Shown: positions 1-6,563 of the stretch, piece by piece
Layout of the letters: every line of letters begins with the position of its first letter
Position numbering within the stretch: the stretch's first letter is position 1
Assembly (NCBI GenBank): GCA_014799765.1
Contig: JAAVHK010000054.1
Location: 1 to 11,533 of the forward strand
Direction: 5' to 3'
Source: Ruminococcus sp.
GTDB taxonomy: Bacteria; Bacillota; Clostridia; Oscillospirales; Ruminococcaceae
Length of the DNA stretch: 11,533 bases
Made by a program: the position numbers and the translations under genes
The notes under the pieces: model-generated
Databases searched by the model: none
The model's input: only the letters and a program-made list of their open reading frames with translations
What the model was told of the DNA's origin: nothing

Positions 1-1361
1 AAGAATTTATCGCACAGTTTTCTGATTATGACTTGTCCTGTATAATACGTGGTGAGGGAATGGGAAGTCCACGTGTGACAGCCGGTACAGCTTCTGCATT
101 CGGCGGAGTATCGGAGAATCTCGAAAAATTCGGAATCCCTGCCGGTTGTTGCAGTGATGGTCCGTCCGGTATGAGACTTGATTGCGGTACAAAAGCGTTC
201 AGCCTGCCTAACGGTACAATGATTGCCTCTACATTCAACAGGGAACTGCTTACGGATTTATTTGAAATGACAGGTCTTGAAATGACCGTAAATAAAGTAG
301 AATGTCTTCTCGGAGCAGGTATGAACATACACAGACACGTCCTGAACGGCAGAAATTTTGAATATTTTTCCGAAGACCCGTTCTTAACAGGTCATATGGC
401 AACCGCTGAACTTAAAGGACTTCATAAGTCAGGCGTTACCGGTACTATAAAGCACTTCTGCGGAAACAATCAGGAAACAAACCGTCATAATATTGATTCG
501 ATAGTTTCGGAACGTGCTTTACGTGAAATTTATCTTAAAGGTTTTGAAATCGCCGTGAAATGCGGTAACGCAAAGAGTATCATGACTACATACGGAGCTG
601 TGAACGGTTTATGGACCGCCGGAAATTTTGACCTGAATACAACAATTCTCCGCAATGAGTGGGGATTCAGGGGCATTACTATGACTGACTGGTGGGCAAA
701 TATAAATTCACGTGGCGGACTTCCGGATAAAACTGATTTTGCATCTATGGCAAAGGCTCAGAATGATTTGTACATGGTATGTGCCGACGGCTCGTCCGGT
801 AACGATAATACACTTGAGGAACTCAGCAAGGGAAATATTTTCCGGTCTGCACTCCAGCGAAACGCCATGAATATATGTAACTTCCTGATAGATACGCACG
901 CTATGGAACGTCTTGACGGTACGGAAGAAACGATTGAAATAATAAATCGTCCGGACGGCGACACCGAAAACGATACTCCGGTAGTATTCTATGAACTGGA
1001 CGGCAATTTAACTCTTGACCTGTCCGGCGTAAAAGCTGAAAAGGGTAGTCATTACAGTTTTGCACTTACTGTAAATAAATCCGGTTTCTATGAGGTAAAA
1101 ATCACGGCTTCATCTGAACAGAGCGAAACCGCACAGATACCGGTTACACTTTTCGCAATGGGTACGGCTTCCGGCACTTTCACATGGAACGGTACAGACG
1201 GTCAGCCGGTTTCTTATTCCAAGGAGATACCTATGTTTTCGAGATTCACGGCTATAAGGCTTTATTTCGCCCAGAACGGTCTTGACCTGAAAAGCATTGA
1301 ATTTAATCTTACACGTGAGGCACAAAGTCTTGAAGAAGTTGCTTTCAGACAGGAGGATTAA
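1..1361 (+). CDS. Glycoside hydrolase family 3 beta-glucosidase-type enzyme, 5'-truncated by the window edge
   Basis: The frame is open from base 3 (codons EFIAQFSDYDL...) with no start in the window, so the gene begins upstream. The TTG at 33 is not the start: the family-like sequence already runs before it. Residue numbers here count from that TTG. The visible part is a GH3 TIM barrel. It shows IPAGCCSDGPSGMR (35-48), GMNIHRHVLNGRNFEYFSEDP (96-116), KHFCGNNQETNRH (140-152), SERALREIYLKGFE (159-172) and GITMTDWW (214-221). The aspartate of TDW (residue 219, codon 687-689) aligns with the GH3 nucleophile. The barrel is followed by a roughly 110-residue beta-rich tail resembling a carbohydrate-binding module, not by the usual (alpha/beta)6 domain. 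That fits the inverted-order GH3 enzymes of Ruminococcus and Butyrivibrio, whose alpha/beta domain comes first; here it would lie off the window. Role by family: removal of terminal glucose or another sugar from beta-oligosaccharides. With no signal sequence visible, location is unknown. Family assignment is firm; exact substrate is not. Confidence 0.93.
   Translation, partial: EFIAQFSDYDLSCIIRGEGMGSPRVTAGTASAFGGVSENLEKFGIPAGCCSDGPSGMRLDCGTKAFSLPNGTMIASTFNRELLTDLFEMTGLEMTVNKVECLLGAGMNIHRHVLNGRNFEYFSEDPFLTGHMATAELKGLHKSGVTGTIKHFCGNNQETNRHNIDSIVSERALREIYLKGFEIAVKCGNAKSIMTTYGAVNGLWTAGNFDLNTTILRNEWGFRGITMTDWWANINSRGGLPDKTDFASMAKAQNDLYMVCADGSSGNDNTLEELSKGNIFRSALQRNAMNICNFLIDTHAMERLDGTEETIEIINRPDGDTENDTPVVFYELDGNLTLDLSGVKAEKGSHYSFALTVNKSGFYEVKITASSEQSETAQIPVTLFAMGTASGTFTWNGTDGQPVSYSKEIPMFSRFTAIRLYFAQNGLDLKSIEFNLTREAQSLEEVAFRQED
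1351..1356 (+). promoter_or_regulatory. Shine-Dalgarno AGGAGG inside the end of the GH3 gene
   Basis: A perfect AGGAGG overlaps the last codons of the GH3 gene (its stop is at 1359-1361) and lies 11 bases before the ATG at 1368. Six bases separate the GH3 stop from that ATG, so translation of the two genes is probably coupled. Confidence 0.8.
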
Positions 1362-1367
1362 TAATAT

Positions 1368-1709
1368 ATGAATATACAGATATTCGGTACTAAAAAATGT
1401 TCCGATACCCGAAAGGCTGAACGTTTTTTCAAGGAACGTCGTATAAAGTACCAGTTTATAGACATGAAAGAAAAAGACATGAGTAAAGGCGAGTTCAACA
1501 GTGTGAAACAGTCTGTAGGCGGTCTTGACAATCTCATTGACCAAAACGCTAAAGACAAGGATTTAATTATTCTTATAAAATATCTCTCCGACGCCGACAA
1601 GGAAGAAAAAGTCTTTGAAAATCAGCATATAATAAAAACTCCGGTAGTCCGGAACGGTAAAAGGGCAACAATCGGCTACTGTCCGGAAGTCTGGAAAGAA
1701 TGGGACTGA
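1368..1709 (+). CDS. ArsC/Spx-family thioredoxin-fold protein (arsenate reductase family)
   Basis: This is a complete protein of 113 residues, the usual length for the ArsC/Spx/YffB family. The N-terminal beta-strand is followed by GTKKCSDTRKAERFF, with the conserved family cysteine at residue 11 and Arg15. The C-terminal hallmark KTPVVRNGKRATIGYCPEVW (90-109) contains the cis-proline (Pro92) and an arginine (Arg95) matching the ArsC oxyanion-binding arginine. The CxxC redox switch of true Spx is absent: position 14 is Thr. A second cysteine sits at 105. In ArsC enzymes the single N-terminal Cys attacks arsenate with glutaredoxin or thiol help, but many members of this family have no proven arsenate activity. 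The gene starts 6 bases after the GH3 stop and has no promoter of its own, so it is probably co-transcribed with it; no arsenic-resistance genes are nearby. I am sure of the family and unsure of the reaction. Confidence 0.9.
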   Translation: MNIQIFGTKKCSDTRKAERFFKERRIKYQFIDMKEKDMSKGEFNSVKQSVGGLDNLIDQNAKDKDLIILIKYLSDADKEEKVFENQHIIKTPVVRNGKRATIGYCPEVWKEWD

Positions 1710-1765
1710 CAAAATAGTTAAAAGATAAAAATATTGAATTTTCAGGAAATTTTTTTCAAAAATAC

Positions 1766-1794
1766 GTGCAATTCACACAGATATATGTTATAAT
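1766..1794 (+). promoter_or_regulatory. Promoter of the SPFH gene, extended -10 type
   Basis: The -10 is TATAAT at 1789-1794, preceded by TG at 1786-1787 (TGnTATAAT). The best-spaced -35 at 1766-1771 (GTGCAA) matches TTGACA at only three positions, so the extended -10 probably carries the activity. The downstream gene starts at 1844 with AAAGGAG at 1828-1834. The rest of the 1710-1843 gap is AT-rich and holds no convincing terminator. Confidence 0.65.
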
Positions 1795-1843
1795 TGATTT
1801 ATAAAAAATCTGATTATTCAGTTTCTGAAAGGAGTTAATCAAT

Positions 1844-3205
1844 ATGGGACTTATTCAGGCGGCATTGGTCGCAACAGGTTCAGCTTTCGGCGATACATGG
1901 AAGGAATTTTTCTACTGTGATGCTCTTCCGGCAGATGTACTCGTTGTAAAGGGAAAGAAAAGAACATCTACATTTTCTGCCAACAGAGGCAATGACAACA
2001 TCATTACTAACGGAAGTAAAATAGCAGTCAGCGACGGTCAGTGTATGATTATCGTTGACCAGGGTGCAGTAGTTGAAGTATGTGCCGTTCCTGGTGAATA
2101 TGTTTACGATATGTCAACAGAGCCAAGCCTTTTCGGCGGAAGCCTCAGCAGTAATATAAAAGAAACTTTCAAAATCATAGGCAAGAGACTTTCTTTCGGC
2201 GGAGATACCGCACATGACCAGAGAATTTATTATTTCAATCTCAAGGAACTCACCAATAATAAATTCGGTACTCAGAATCCTGTACCGTTCAGAATGACCT
2301 ATACTGACATCGGCAGAAATTTTACTGTCGGCGTACGCTGTAACGGTGTATACTCTTACCGCATTGCAGACCCGTTACTGTTTTATACAAATGTATGCGG
2401 TAATGTTTCGTCGGCATATACACGTGCGAATATAGACCAGCAATTGAAATCCGAATTTCTTAATGCCTTGAATCCGGCATTTGCGAAACTCTCACAGAAC
2501 GGTCTGAGATACGACGAGTTACCGCTTCATACTGTGGAACTTTCCGACGCTATGGGTACTGTACTTTCGCCACAGTGGAGTGAAAAAAGAGGTCTCGAAG
2601 TAGTTTCGGTTGCTATAAATTCCGTTACTATCTCGAAAGACGACGAAGAAAGAATAAAGAAATTTGAGGATACCGCATGGAATCGTGACGCTTCAAACGC
2701 TGCCGCAATGTTGGTGAACGCTCAGGCAAATGCTATGACCGCTGCCGCAAGTAATCCTAACGGAGCAGGCATGGGATTCTACGGTATGAATATGGCTCAG
2801 CAGGCTGGCGGTATCAATGCACAACAGCTTTTCCAGATGGGTACGCAACGTAATAATAATTCCGCTGATTCTTGGAAATGTTCGTGTGGTACGGAGAATA
2901 TCGGAAAATTCTGTCAGAACTGCGGTAAACCTAAGCCGGTTGACGACAGTAAGTGGAAATGTTCATGCGGTGCGGAGAATACCGGAAAATTCTGTCAGAA
3001 CTGCGGTAAGCCTAAACCGGTTGATGACAATAAGTGGAAATGTTCATGTGGTACAGAAAATACCGGTAAATTCTGTGCGGAATGCGGTAAACCTAAGCCG
3101 TCGGGAAAATCGGAGACTGTAACGTGTACATCATGTGGCTGGATTCCGGAAGATATTAATAATATCCCGAAATTCTGTCCGGAATGTGGCGAACCTCTTA
3201 AATAA
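1844..3205 (+). CDS. SPFH-domain protein (YdjI / 'virion core protein'-like) with four C-terminal zinc ribbons
   Basis: This 453-residue protein starts at ATG 1844, with AAAGGAG nine bases upstream. The N-terminus (MGLIQAALVATGSAFGDTWKEFF) reads as an amphipathic helix, not a signal peptide or membrane span. Residues ~20-275 form a band-7/SPFH-like domain of the YdjI type. A small-residue linker follows (Ala/Asn/Met/Gln-rich, ~285-340). The tail carries four Cys4 zinc ribbons. Three are near-identical 27-residue units with pattern WKCSCG...KFCxxCGKPKP, starting at residues 344, 371 and 398. A divergent fourth, CTSCGW...FCPECGEPLK, begins at residue 428. In Bacillus subtilis YdjI works with YdjG/YdjH and a PspA-type protein at the membrane; no such partners are in this window. 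A membrane-associated scaffold role is inferred from SPFH families. It appears monocistronic, with its own promoter and a hairpin after the stop. The family call is good; the function is unknown. Confidence 0.85.
   Translation: MGLIQAALVATGSAFGDTWKEFFYCDALPADVLVVKGKKRTSTFSANRGNDNIITNGSKIAVSDGQCMIIVDQGAVVEVCAVPGEYVYDMSTEPSLFGGSLSSNIKETFKIIGKRLSFGGDTAHDQRIYYFNLKELTNNKFGTQNPVPFRMTYTDIGRNFTVGVRCNGVYSYRIADPLLFYTNVCGNVSSAYTRANIDQQLKSEFLNALNPAFAKLSQNGLRYDELPLHTVELSDAMGTVLSPQWSEKRGLEVVSVAINSVTISKDDEERIKKFEDTAWNRDASNAAAMLVNAQANAMTAAASNPNGAGMGFYGMNMAQQAGGINAQQLFQMGTQRNNNSADSWKCSCGTENIGKFCQNCGKPKPVDDSKWKCSCGAENTGKFCQNCGKPKPVDDNKWKCSCGTENTGKFCAECGKPKPSGKSETVTCTSCGWIPEDINNIPKFCPECGEPLK
2873..3100 (+). repeat. 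81-bp in-frame tandem repeat encoding zinc ribbons (2.8 copies)
   Basis: Units start at 2873, 2954 and 3035, each at the TGG codon of WKCSCG. The first two are full 81-bp units; the third matches through GKPKP (to 3100) and then diverges. Copies differ by a few, mostly conservative, substitutions (TENIGK / AENTGK / TENTGK; FCQNC / FCAEC). All keep the four cysteines and the frame, which points to recent duplication under selection. The repeat also opens a misleading second frame. Confidence 0.93.
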
Positions 3206-3217
3206 AATATAATAAAA

Positions 3218-3245
3218 TTATCCCTCCGTCAGTTCGGGGGGATAA
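3218..3245 (+). terminator. Hairpin after the SPFH gene, terminator-like with a poor U tract
   Basis: An 11-bp stem (TTATCCCTCCG 3218-3228 with CGGGGGGATAA 3235-3245, one T-G wobble) closes a 6-base loop. The following sequence is A/T-mixed and not a clean T run, so termination may be partial and allow read-through into glmS. On the minus strand the hairpin is followed by a T-rich stretch. The hairpin begins 13 bases after the stop codon and ends 39 bases before glmS. Confidence 0.55.
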
Positions 3246-3271
3246 ATATAATATAATAAAAATTTGTACAT

Positions 3272-3276
3272 GGAGG
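3272..3276 (+). promoter_or_regulatory. Shine-Dalgarno GGAGG fixing the glmS start
   Basis: GGAGG lies eight bases before the ATG at 3285. This selects that ATG over the in-frame TTG at 3264, which has no ribosome site and would bury the catalytic cysteine. Confidence 0.85.
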
Positions 3277-3284
3277 AATTTTAT

Positions 3285-5123
3285 ATGTGCGGAATAGTAG
3301 GTTTCACAGGGAGTAAACAATCTGCCCCGATTCTGCTTGACGGTCTTTCAAAGCTGGAGTACAGGGGATATGATTCAGCCGGAATAGCTGTCCGTGACGG
3401 CGACGGTAAAACCGAAATAGTCAAGGCTAAGGGTAAACTTAAAACTCTGAAGGAAATGACCAACAATGGCGAAGCGGTAAAAGGTTGTTGCGGAATAGGT
3501 CATACAAGATGGGCTACACACGGTGAACCCTCTGCCCTGAACGCTCACCCACACGCAAGTGACGACGAAAGCGTTATATGCGTTCATAACGGCATTATCG
3601 AAAACTATCAGGAATTAAAGGAAAAACTTTCAAAAAGCGGATATACATTCAGGTCACAGACCGATACGGAAGTTGCCGTAAAGCTTATAGATTACTATTA
3701 TAAGAAGTATAATTTAGGTGCTGTCGATGCTATTGCACGTGCTATGATAAGGATAAGAGGTTCATATGCACTTGCCGTAATGTTCAGCGACTGTCCGGAA
3801 GAAATATACACGGCACGTAAGGAAAGTCCTATGATTATAGGTATCGCTGACGGTGAAACATATGTTGCTTCCGACGTTCCGGCAATACTGAAGTACACAA
3901 GAAACGTATACTATATAGGCAATATGGAAATAGCTAAACTTGAAAAGGGAAAAGTAACTTTCTACGATATTGACCGTGAGGAGATACAGAAAGAACTTAC
4001 TGAAATCAAATGGGATGCCGAATCCGCTGAAAAGGGTGGTTACGAACATTTCATTCTGAAAGAAATCTATGAACAGCCTAAAGTTGTACGTGATACAATA
4101 AATTCCGTTGTAAAGGACGGAAAAATAGATTTCAGTGAAATGGGACTGACAGATGACGAAATAAAGGCATTAAATCAGATTTATATAGTGGCTTGCGGTT
4201 CTGCTTATTATGTCGGAATGGCTGTACAGTACGTAATGGAAGAACTTACTTCTCTGTCTGTAAGGGTAGAACTTGCCTCTGAATTCAGATACAGAAAAAT
4301 GAAACTTGCCGAAAACAGCCTTGTGATAATAATAAGCCAGTCCGGCGAAACCGCTGACAGTCTGGCGGCGTTACGTGAAGCCAAGGAATGTGGCGTAAAG
4401 ACTTTAGGAATAGTAAATGTAGTAGGGTCTTCAATAGCACGTGAAGCCGATAATGTTTTCTATACGCTTGCAGGACCGGAAATTTCAGTAGCTACCACAA
4501 AGGCATACAGTACGCAACTTATAGCCGGATATCTTCTTGCCATGAAATTCGCTACAGTCCGTGAAGAAATCTCACCGGAAAGATGTTCTGAAATGATTCA
4601 GGAACTCTATACGATTCCGGATAAGATAGTAAAAATTCTTGAGGACAAGGAACGCATACAATGGTTTGCGAACAAACTCGCCGGTGCTAAGGACGCATTT
4701 TTCATAGGACGTGGTATAGATTACGCCATAAGCCTCGAAGGAAGTCTTAAAATGAAAGAACTAAGCTATATACATTCCGAAGCGTATGCTGCCGGAGAAC
4801 TCAAACACGGACCTATAAGCCTTATCGAAGACGGTATACTTGTTATAGGCGTTCTGACACAGCCTGATTTATACGAAAAAACCGTAAGTAATATGGTAGA
4901 GGTCAAGAGCCGTGGAGCGTCACTCATGGGTCTGACGACGTATGGCAATTACAATATCGAAGATACAGCGGATTTCACAGTATATATCCCGAAAACTGAC
5001 CCTCTTTTTGCCGGAAGTCTTTCGGTAATACCATTACAGCTTTTAGGTTACTATGTATCAGTCGCCAAGGGTTATGATGTCGACAAACCGAGGAATCTTG
5101 CCAAAAGCGTTACAGTAGAATAA
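3285..5123 (+). CDS. glmS: Glutamine--fructose-6-phosphate aminotransferase (isomerizing)
   Basis: GlmS converts fructose-6-phosphate and glutamine to glucosamine-6-phosphate, the entry step to UDP-GlcNAc for peptidoglycan, in the cytoplasm. The protein is 612 residues, close to E. coli GlmS (609). It begins MCGIVGF, so after Met removal Cys2 becomes the N-terminal nucleophile of the glutaminase domain. That domain also shows EYRGYDSAG (25-33), GHTRWATHG (72-80) and HNGIIEN (101-107). Two SIS isomerase domains follow. The first has VACGSAYYVG and SQSGETADSL; the second has EGSLKMKELSYIHSEAY and GELKHGP. The C-terminus ends DKPRNLAKSVTVE, the conserved sugar-site tail. The true start is ATG 3285; an in-frame TTG at 3264 would add seven residues and hide Cys2. 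The gap to the SPFH gene is only 79 bases, too short for the glmS ribozyme found in many Firmicutes. Expression may come from read-through or from a weak local promoter. Confidence 0.98.
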   Translation: MCGIVGFTGSKQSAPILLDGLSKLEYRGYDSAGIAVRDGDGKTEIVKAKGKLKTLKEMTNNGEAVKGCCGIGHTRWATHGEPSALNAHPHASDDESVICVHNGIIENYQELKEKLSKSGYTFRSQTDTEVAVKLIDYYYKKYNLGAVDAIARAMIRIRGSYALAVMFSDCPEEIYTARKESPMIIGIADGETYVASDVPAILKYTRNVYYIGNMEIAKLEKGKVTFYDIDREEIQKELTEIKWDAESAEKGGYEHFILKEIYEQPKVVRDTINSVVKDGKIDFSEMGLTDDEIKALNQIYIVACGSAYYVGMAVQYVMEELTSLSVRVELASEFRYRKMKLAENSLVIIISQSGETADSLAALREAKECGVKTLGIVNVVGSSIAREADNVFYTLAGPEISVATTKAYSTQLIAGYLLAMKFATVREEISPERCSEMIQELYTIPDKIVKILEDKERIQWFANKLAGAKDAFFIGRGIDYAISLEGSLKMKELSYIHSEAYAAGELKHGPISLIEDGILVIGVLTQPDLYEKTVSNMVEVKSRGASLMGLTTYGNYNIEDTADFTVYIPKTDPLFAGSLSVIPLQLLGYYVSVAKGYDVDKPRNLAKSVTVE

Positions 5124-5125
5124 AT

Positions 5126-5167
5126 AAAAAAAATTCTGTCGGGGGAAACTCCGGCAGAACTCTTTTA
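5126..5167. terminator. Bidirectional terminator between glmS and the SGNH gene
   Basis: An 11-bp stem (5134-5144 with 5149-5159, two G-U wobbles) closes a GAAA tetraloop. Plus-strand transcripts meet TCTTTT right after it (5161-5166). On the minus strand the A run at 5126-5133 reads as eight consecutive T. It should therefore end glmS and also stop the convergent lipoprotein transcript, though about 140 bases beyond that gene's stop. Confidence 0.88.
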
Positions 5168-5170
5168 TTA

Positions 5171-5299
5171 ATTAAGAATGCATAATTATGAATCAGATTT
5201 ACATTCTCGTTATCATTTACATTAGGTTTTTCATTTTCAATAACCATAGGTTTTTATAATCTCACACACGGAACGCAAAACAATTATGAATTATGCGTT
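5171..5299. other. AT-rich convergent intergenic stretch bounded by related short repeats
   Basis: No gene is visible. The left end (5180-5193) contains GCATAATT followed by ATGAAT; the right end (5282-5296) contains AATTATGAAT and then AATTATGC. The termini therefore share both an 8-bp inverted repeat (GCATAATT/AATTATGC) and a 10-bp direct repeat (AATTATGAAT at 5184-5193 and 5282-5291). Inside, TAGGTTTTT occurs at 5223 and 5247. It could be a degraded miniature element or chance in AT-rich DNA. Confidence 0.4.
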
Positions 5300-6397
5300 T
5301 TATTGCAGTCCGAGTTCAGTTTTTTCAATGTTGGATTTTACCGGTGTACTGTCAAGCATATCGTAAAGGGCGTTAAGAAATTCGTAATAGCACGATGAAA
5401 CAAGATGTATACCGTCACCGCCCGTACATTCTGAACGTAACTCCAGTGTTTCAGGGTCAGCGACTATTGAATATGCGTCAAAATAGTACACATGATTTGA
5501 ATATATTTCGCCTACCATGTTTTCGAGTGCCGTATTGAATGCCCTGATAGTCTCGTTGCTGACGAAGCCGGAAGTATCAGTAACAGGCGTTATACCGGCA
5601 ACAACTATATATATATCGGGAACTCTGTTTCTTATTTCATATATTGTACTCTTGTATTCTTCGGCAAATTCTTCCGGCGTGGACATATTAACATCATTCA
5701 TTCCCAGTGACATATAAAGTATTTCCGGATTTACGTATTCTACTGTATCAACAAGACCCATACCAGTACTGAACGTGAAGTAATCACGGTTCCACATTGA
5801 AAGCGATTCTGTAGCTATATTGTGTGTGTTCGGTATGTATCCGTATGCATTGAAACCATATGCGATAGAGTCACCGGCAATGGCAAGTCTGGATTGATAG
5901 AAATCACTGTTAGGCGAACTTCCTACATACGTACCTGCGGTAGGTGGTTCGGTAGTGACAGGCGGTTCAGTAGGTGCTTCGGTAGAGCGTGTAGTCATAT
6001 ATTGTTCCGGCGGTACTTCGTATTCCGTGACAGGTGGTTTAGTAACTTCCGCCTGAGTACCCATAGGAACGCTTATTTCCTGATAGTCAATTGCAGTAGT
6101 AGTCGGTATGGTGGAAGTGGTCATCAGTTCGATTGAAACAGCAGTTTCTGTAGTAGTAGTTTCAGATTCTGTTTCAGTGGATTCTTCAGTAGTAGTGATG
6201 ATAGTTTCTGCAGAAATTTCGGTTGTGGATTCTGTACCGGATTCAGTTTCCGTACTGGTTTCAGCATCTATTACAGAAATATTATCATCTTGTGGCGGGT
6301 CATTTTCCTGACACGACGTACACACAGACGTTACTGCAAGAGCCGATACTATAAATGAAAACGTAATCATTGTGTTTTTTATAATATTTTTATTCAT
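5300..6397 (-). CDS. SGNH/GDSL-hydrolase lipoprotein with long Thr/Glu/Pro linker
   Basis: This 365-residue protein starts at ATG 6397-6395 with AAAAGGAA upstream. The in-frame GTG at 6442 lacks a ribosome site and would precede the signal peptide. The N-terminus (MNKNIIKNTMITFSFIVSALAVTSVCTSC) is a basic start, a hydrophobic core, and then cysteines at 26 and 29. VCTSC resembles a lipobox only loosely, so lipid attachment at Cys29 is likely but not certain. Residues ~40-160 are a low-complexity Thr/Glu/Ser, then Pro-rich linker typical of cell-surface proteins. The C-terminal SGNH domain has AIAGDSIAYG (172-181, Ser177), SLGMNDVN (230-237, block III GxND) and GGDGIHLVSS (326-335, Asp328 and His331). 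Blocks I, III and V, with Ser/Asp/His, are thus intact. Expected role: an extracellular esterase, perhaps deacetylating cell-wall or plant polysaccharide. The substrate cannot be read from sequence. It is transcribed alone, divergent from the beta-helix gene. Confidence 0.88.
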   Translation of the reverse strand: MNKNIIKNTMITFSFIVSALAVTSVCTSCQENDPPQDDNISVIDAETSTETESGTESTTEISAETIITTTEESTETESETTTTETAVSIELMTTSTIPTTTAIDYQEISVPMGTQAEVTKPPVTEYEVPPEQYMTTRSTEAPTEPPVTTEPPTAGTYVGSSPNSDFYQSRLAIAGDSIAYGFNAYGYIPNTHNIATESLSMWNRDYFTFSTGMGLVDTVEYVNPEILYMSLGMNDVNMSTPEEFAEEYKSTIYEIRNRVPDIYIVVAGITPVTDTSGFVSNETIRAFNTALENMVGEIYSNHVYYFDAYSIVADPETLELRSECTGGDGIHLVSSCYYEFLNALYDMLDSTPVKSNIEKTELGLQ

Positions 6398-6407
6398 AAA
6401 TAAAGAC

Positions 6408-6415
6408 TTCCTTTT
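6408..6415 (-). promoter_or_regulatory. Ribosome site AAAAGGAA for the SGNH lipoprotein
   Basis: Read on the minus strand, AAAAGGAA lies 10 bases before the ATG at 6397. It is what places the start at the signal peptide rather than at the GTG 45 bases upstream. Confidence 0.7.
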
Positions 6416-6432
6416 ATTAATAGTGCATTTAT

Positions 6433-6461
6433 ATTTTACCACATATGAACAGGAATGTAAA
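6433..6461 (-). promoter_or_regulatory. Promoter of the SGNH lipoprotein gene
   Basis: On the minus strand the -35 is TTTACA (6461-6456). A 17-base spacer leads to the -10 TAAAAT (6438-6433), preceded by TGG, an extended -10 match. Each hexamer is 5/6 of consensus. The implied start of transcription near 6426 lies downstream of the rejected GTG, supporting the ATG at 6397. Confidence 0.75.
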
Positions 6462-6497
6462 GATAAATTTTGAATTTCATAAAAATAACAGTAATAG

Positions 6498-6526
6498 TTG
6501 ACAATTCAGTAGTGAGGTATTATAAT
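6498..6526 (+). promoter_or_regulatory. Perfect consensus promoter of the beta-helix gene
   Basis: TTGACA at 6498-6503 and TATAAT at 6521-6526 are separated by exactly 17 bases, a full sigma-A consensus. The ribosome site AAGGAG (6548-6553) and ATG 6564 follow. Its -35 lies 36 bases from the -35 of the divergent lipoprotein promoter. Confidence 0.9.
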
Positions 6527-6563
6527 ATTATTATGGAAATTTTAGTCAAGGAGCTGAATTTAT

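Noticed and set aside
1110..1600. Long minus-strand open frames opposite the GH3 and ArsC-like genes
   Set aside because: They lie antisense to well-supported genes, lack ribosome sites and resemble no protein.
1710..1770. Terminator after the ArsC-like gene
   Set aside because: The only inverted repeats are A/T-only or have impossible loops, so no supported hairpin exists.
2873..3100. CRISPR-like direct repeats
   Set aside because: The repeats are contiguous coding units without spacers.
2817..3122. 101-codon open frame overlapping the zinc-ribbon repeats
   Set aside because: It is an alternate frame held open by the 81-bp repeat, which is a multiple of three. It has no ribosome site, and the SPFH frame explains the DNA.
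3206..3284. glmS ribozyme or riboswitch
   Set aside because: The gap is far too short, and the only structure is one simple hairpin.
3264..3284. Upstream TTG start for glmS
   Set aside because: It would precede the MCGIVGF start and prevent Cys2 from becoming the N-terminal nucleophile; GGAGG is placed for ATG 3285.
6108..6311. Val/Ser-rich open frame on the plus strand inside the lipoprotein gene
   Set aside because: It is the antisense shadow of the Thr/Glu-rich linker codons; its repeats and composition come from that linker.
6398..6442. GTG start giving a 380-residue lipoprotein
   Set aside because: It has no ribosome site, lies upstream of the predicted transcription start, and would put a charged segment before the signal peptide.
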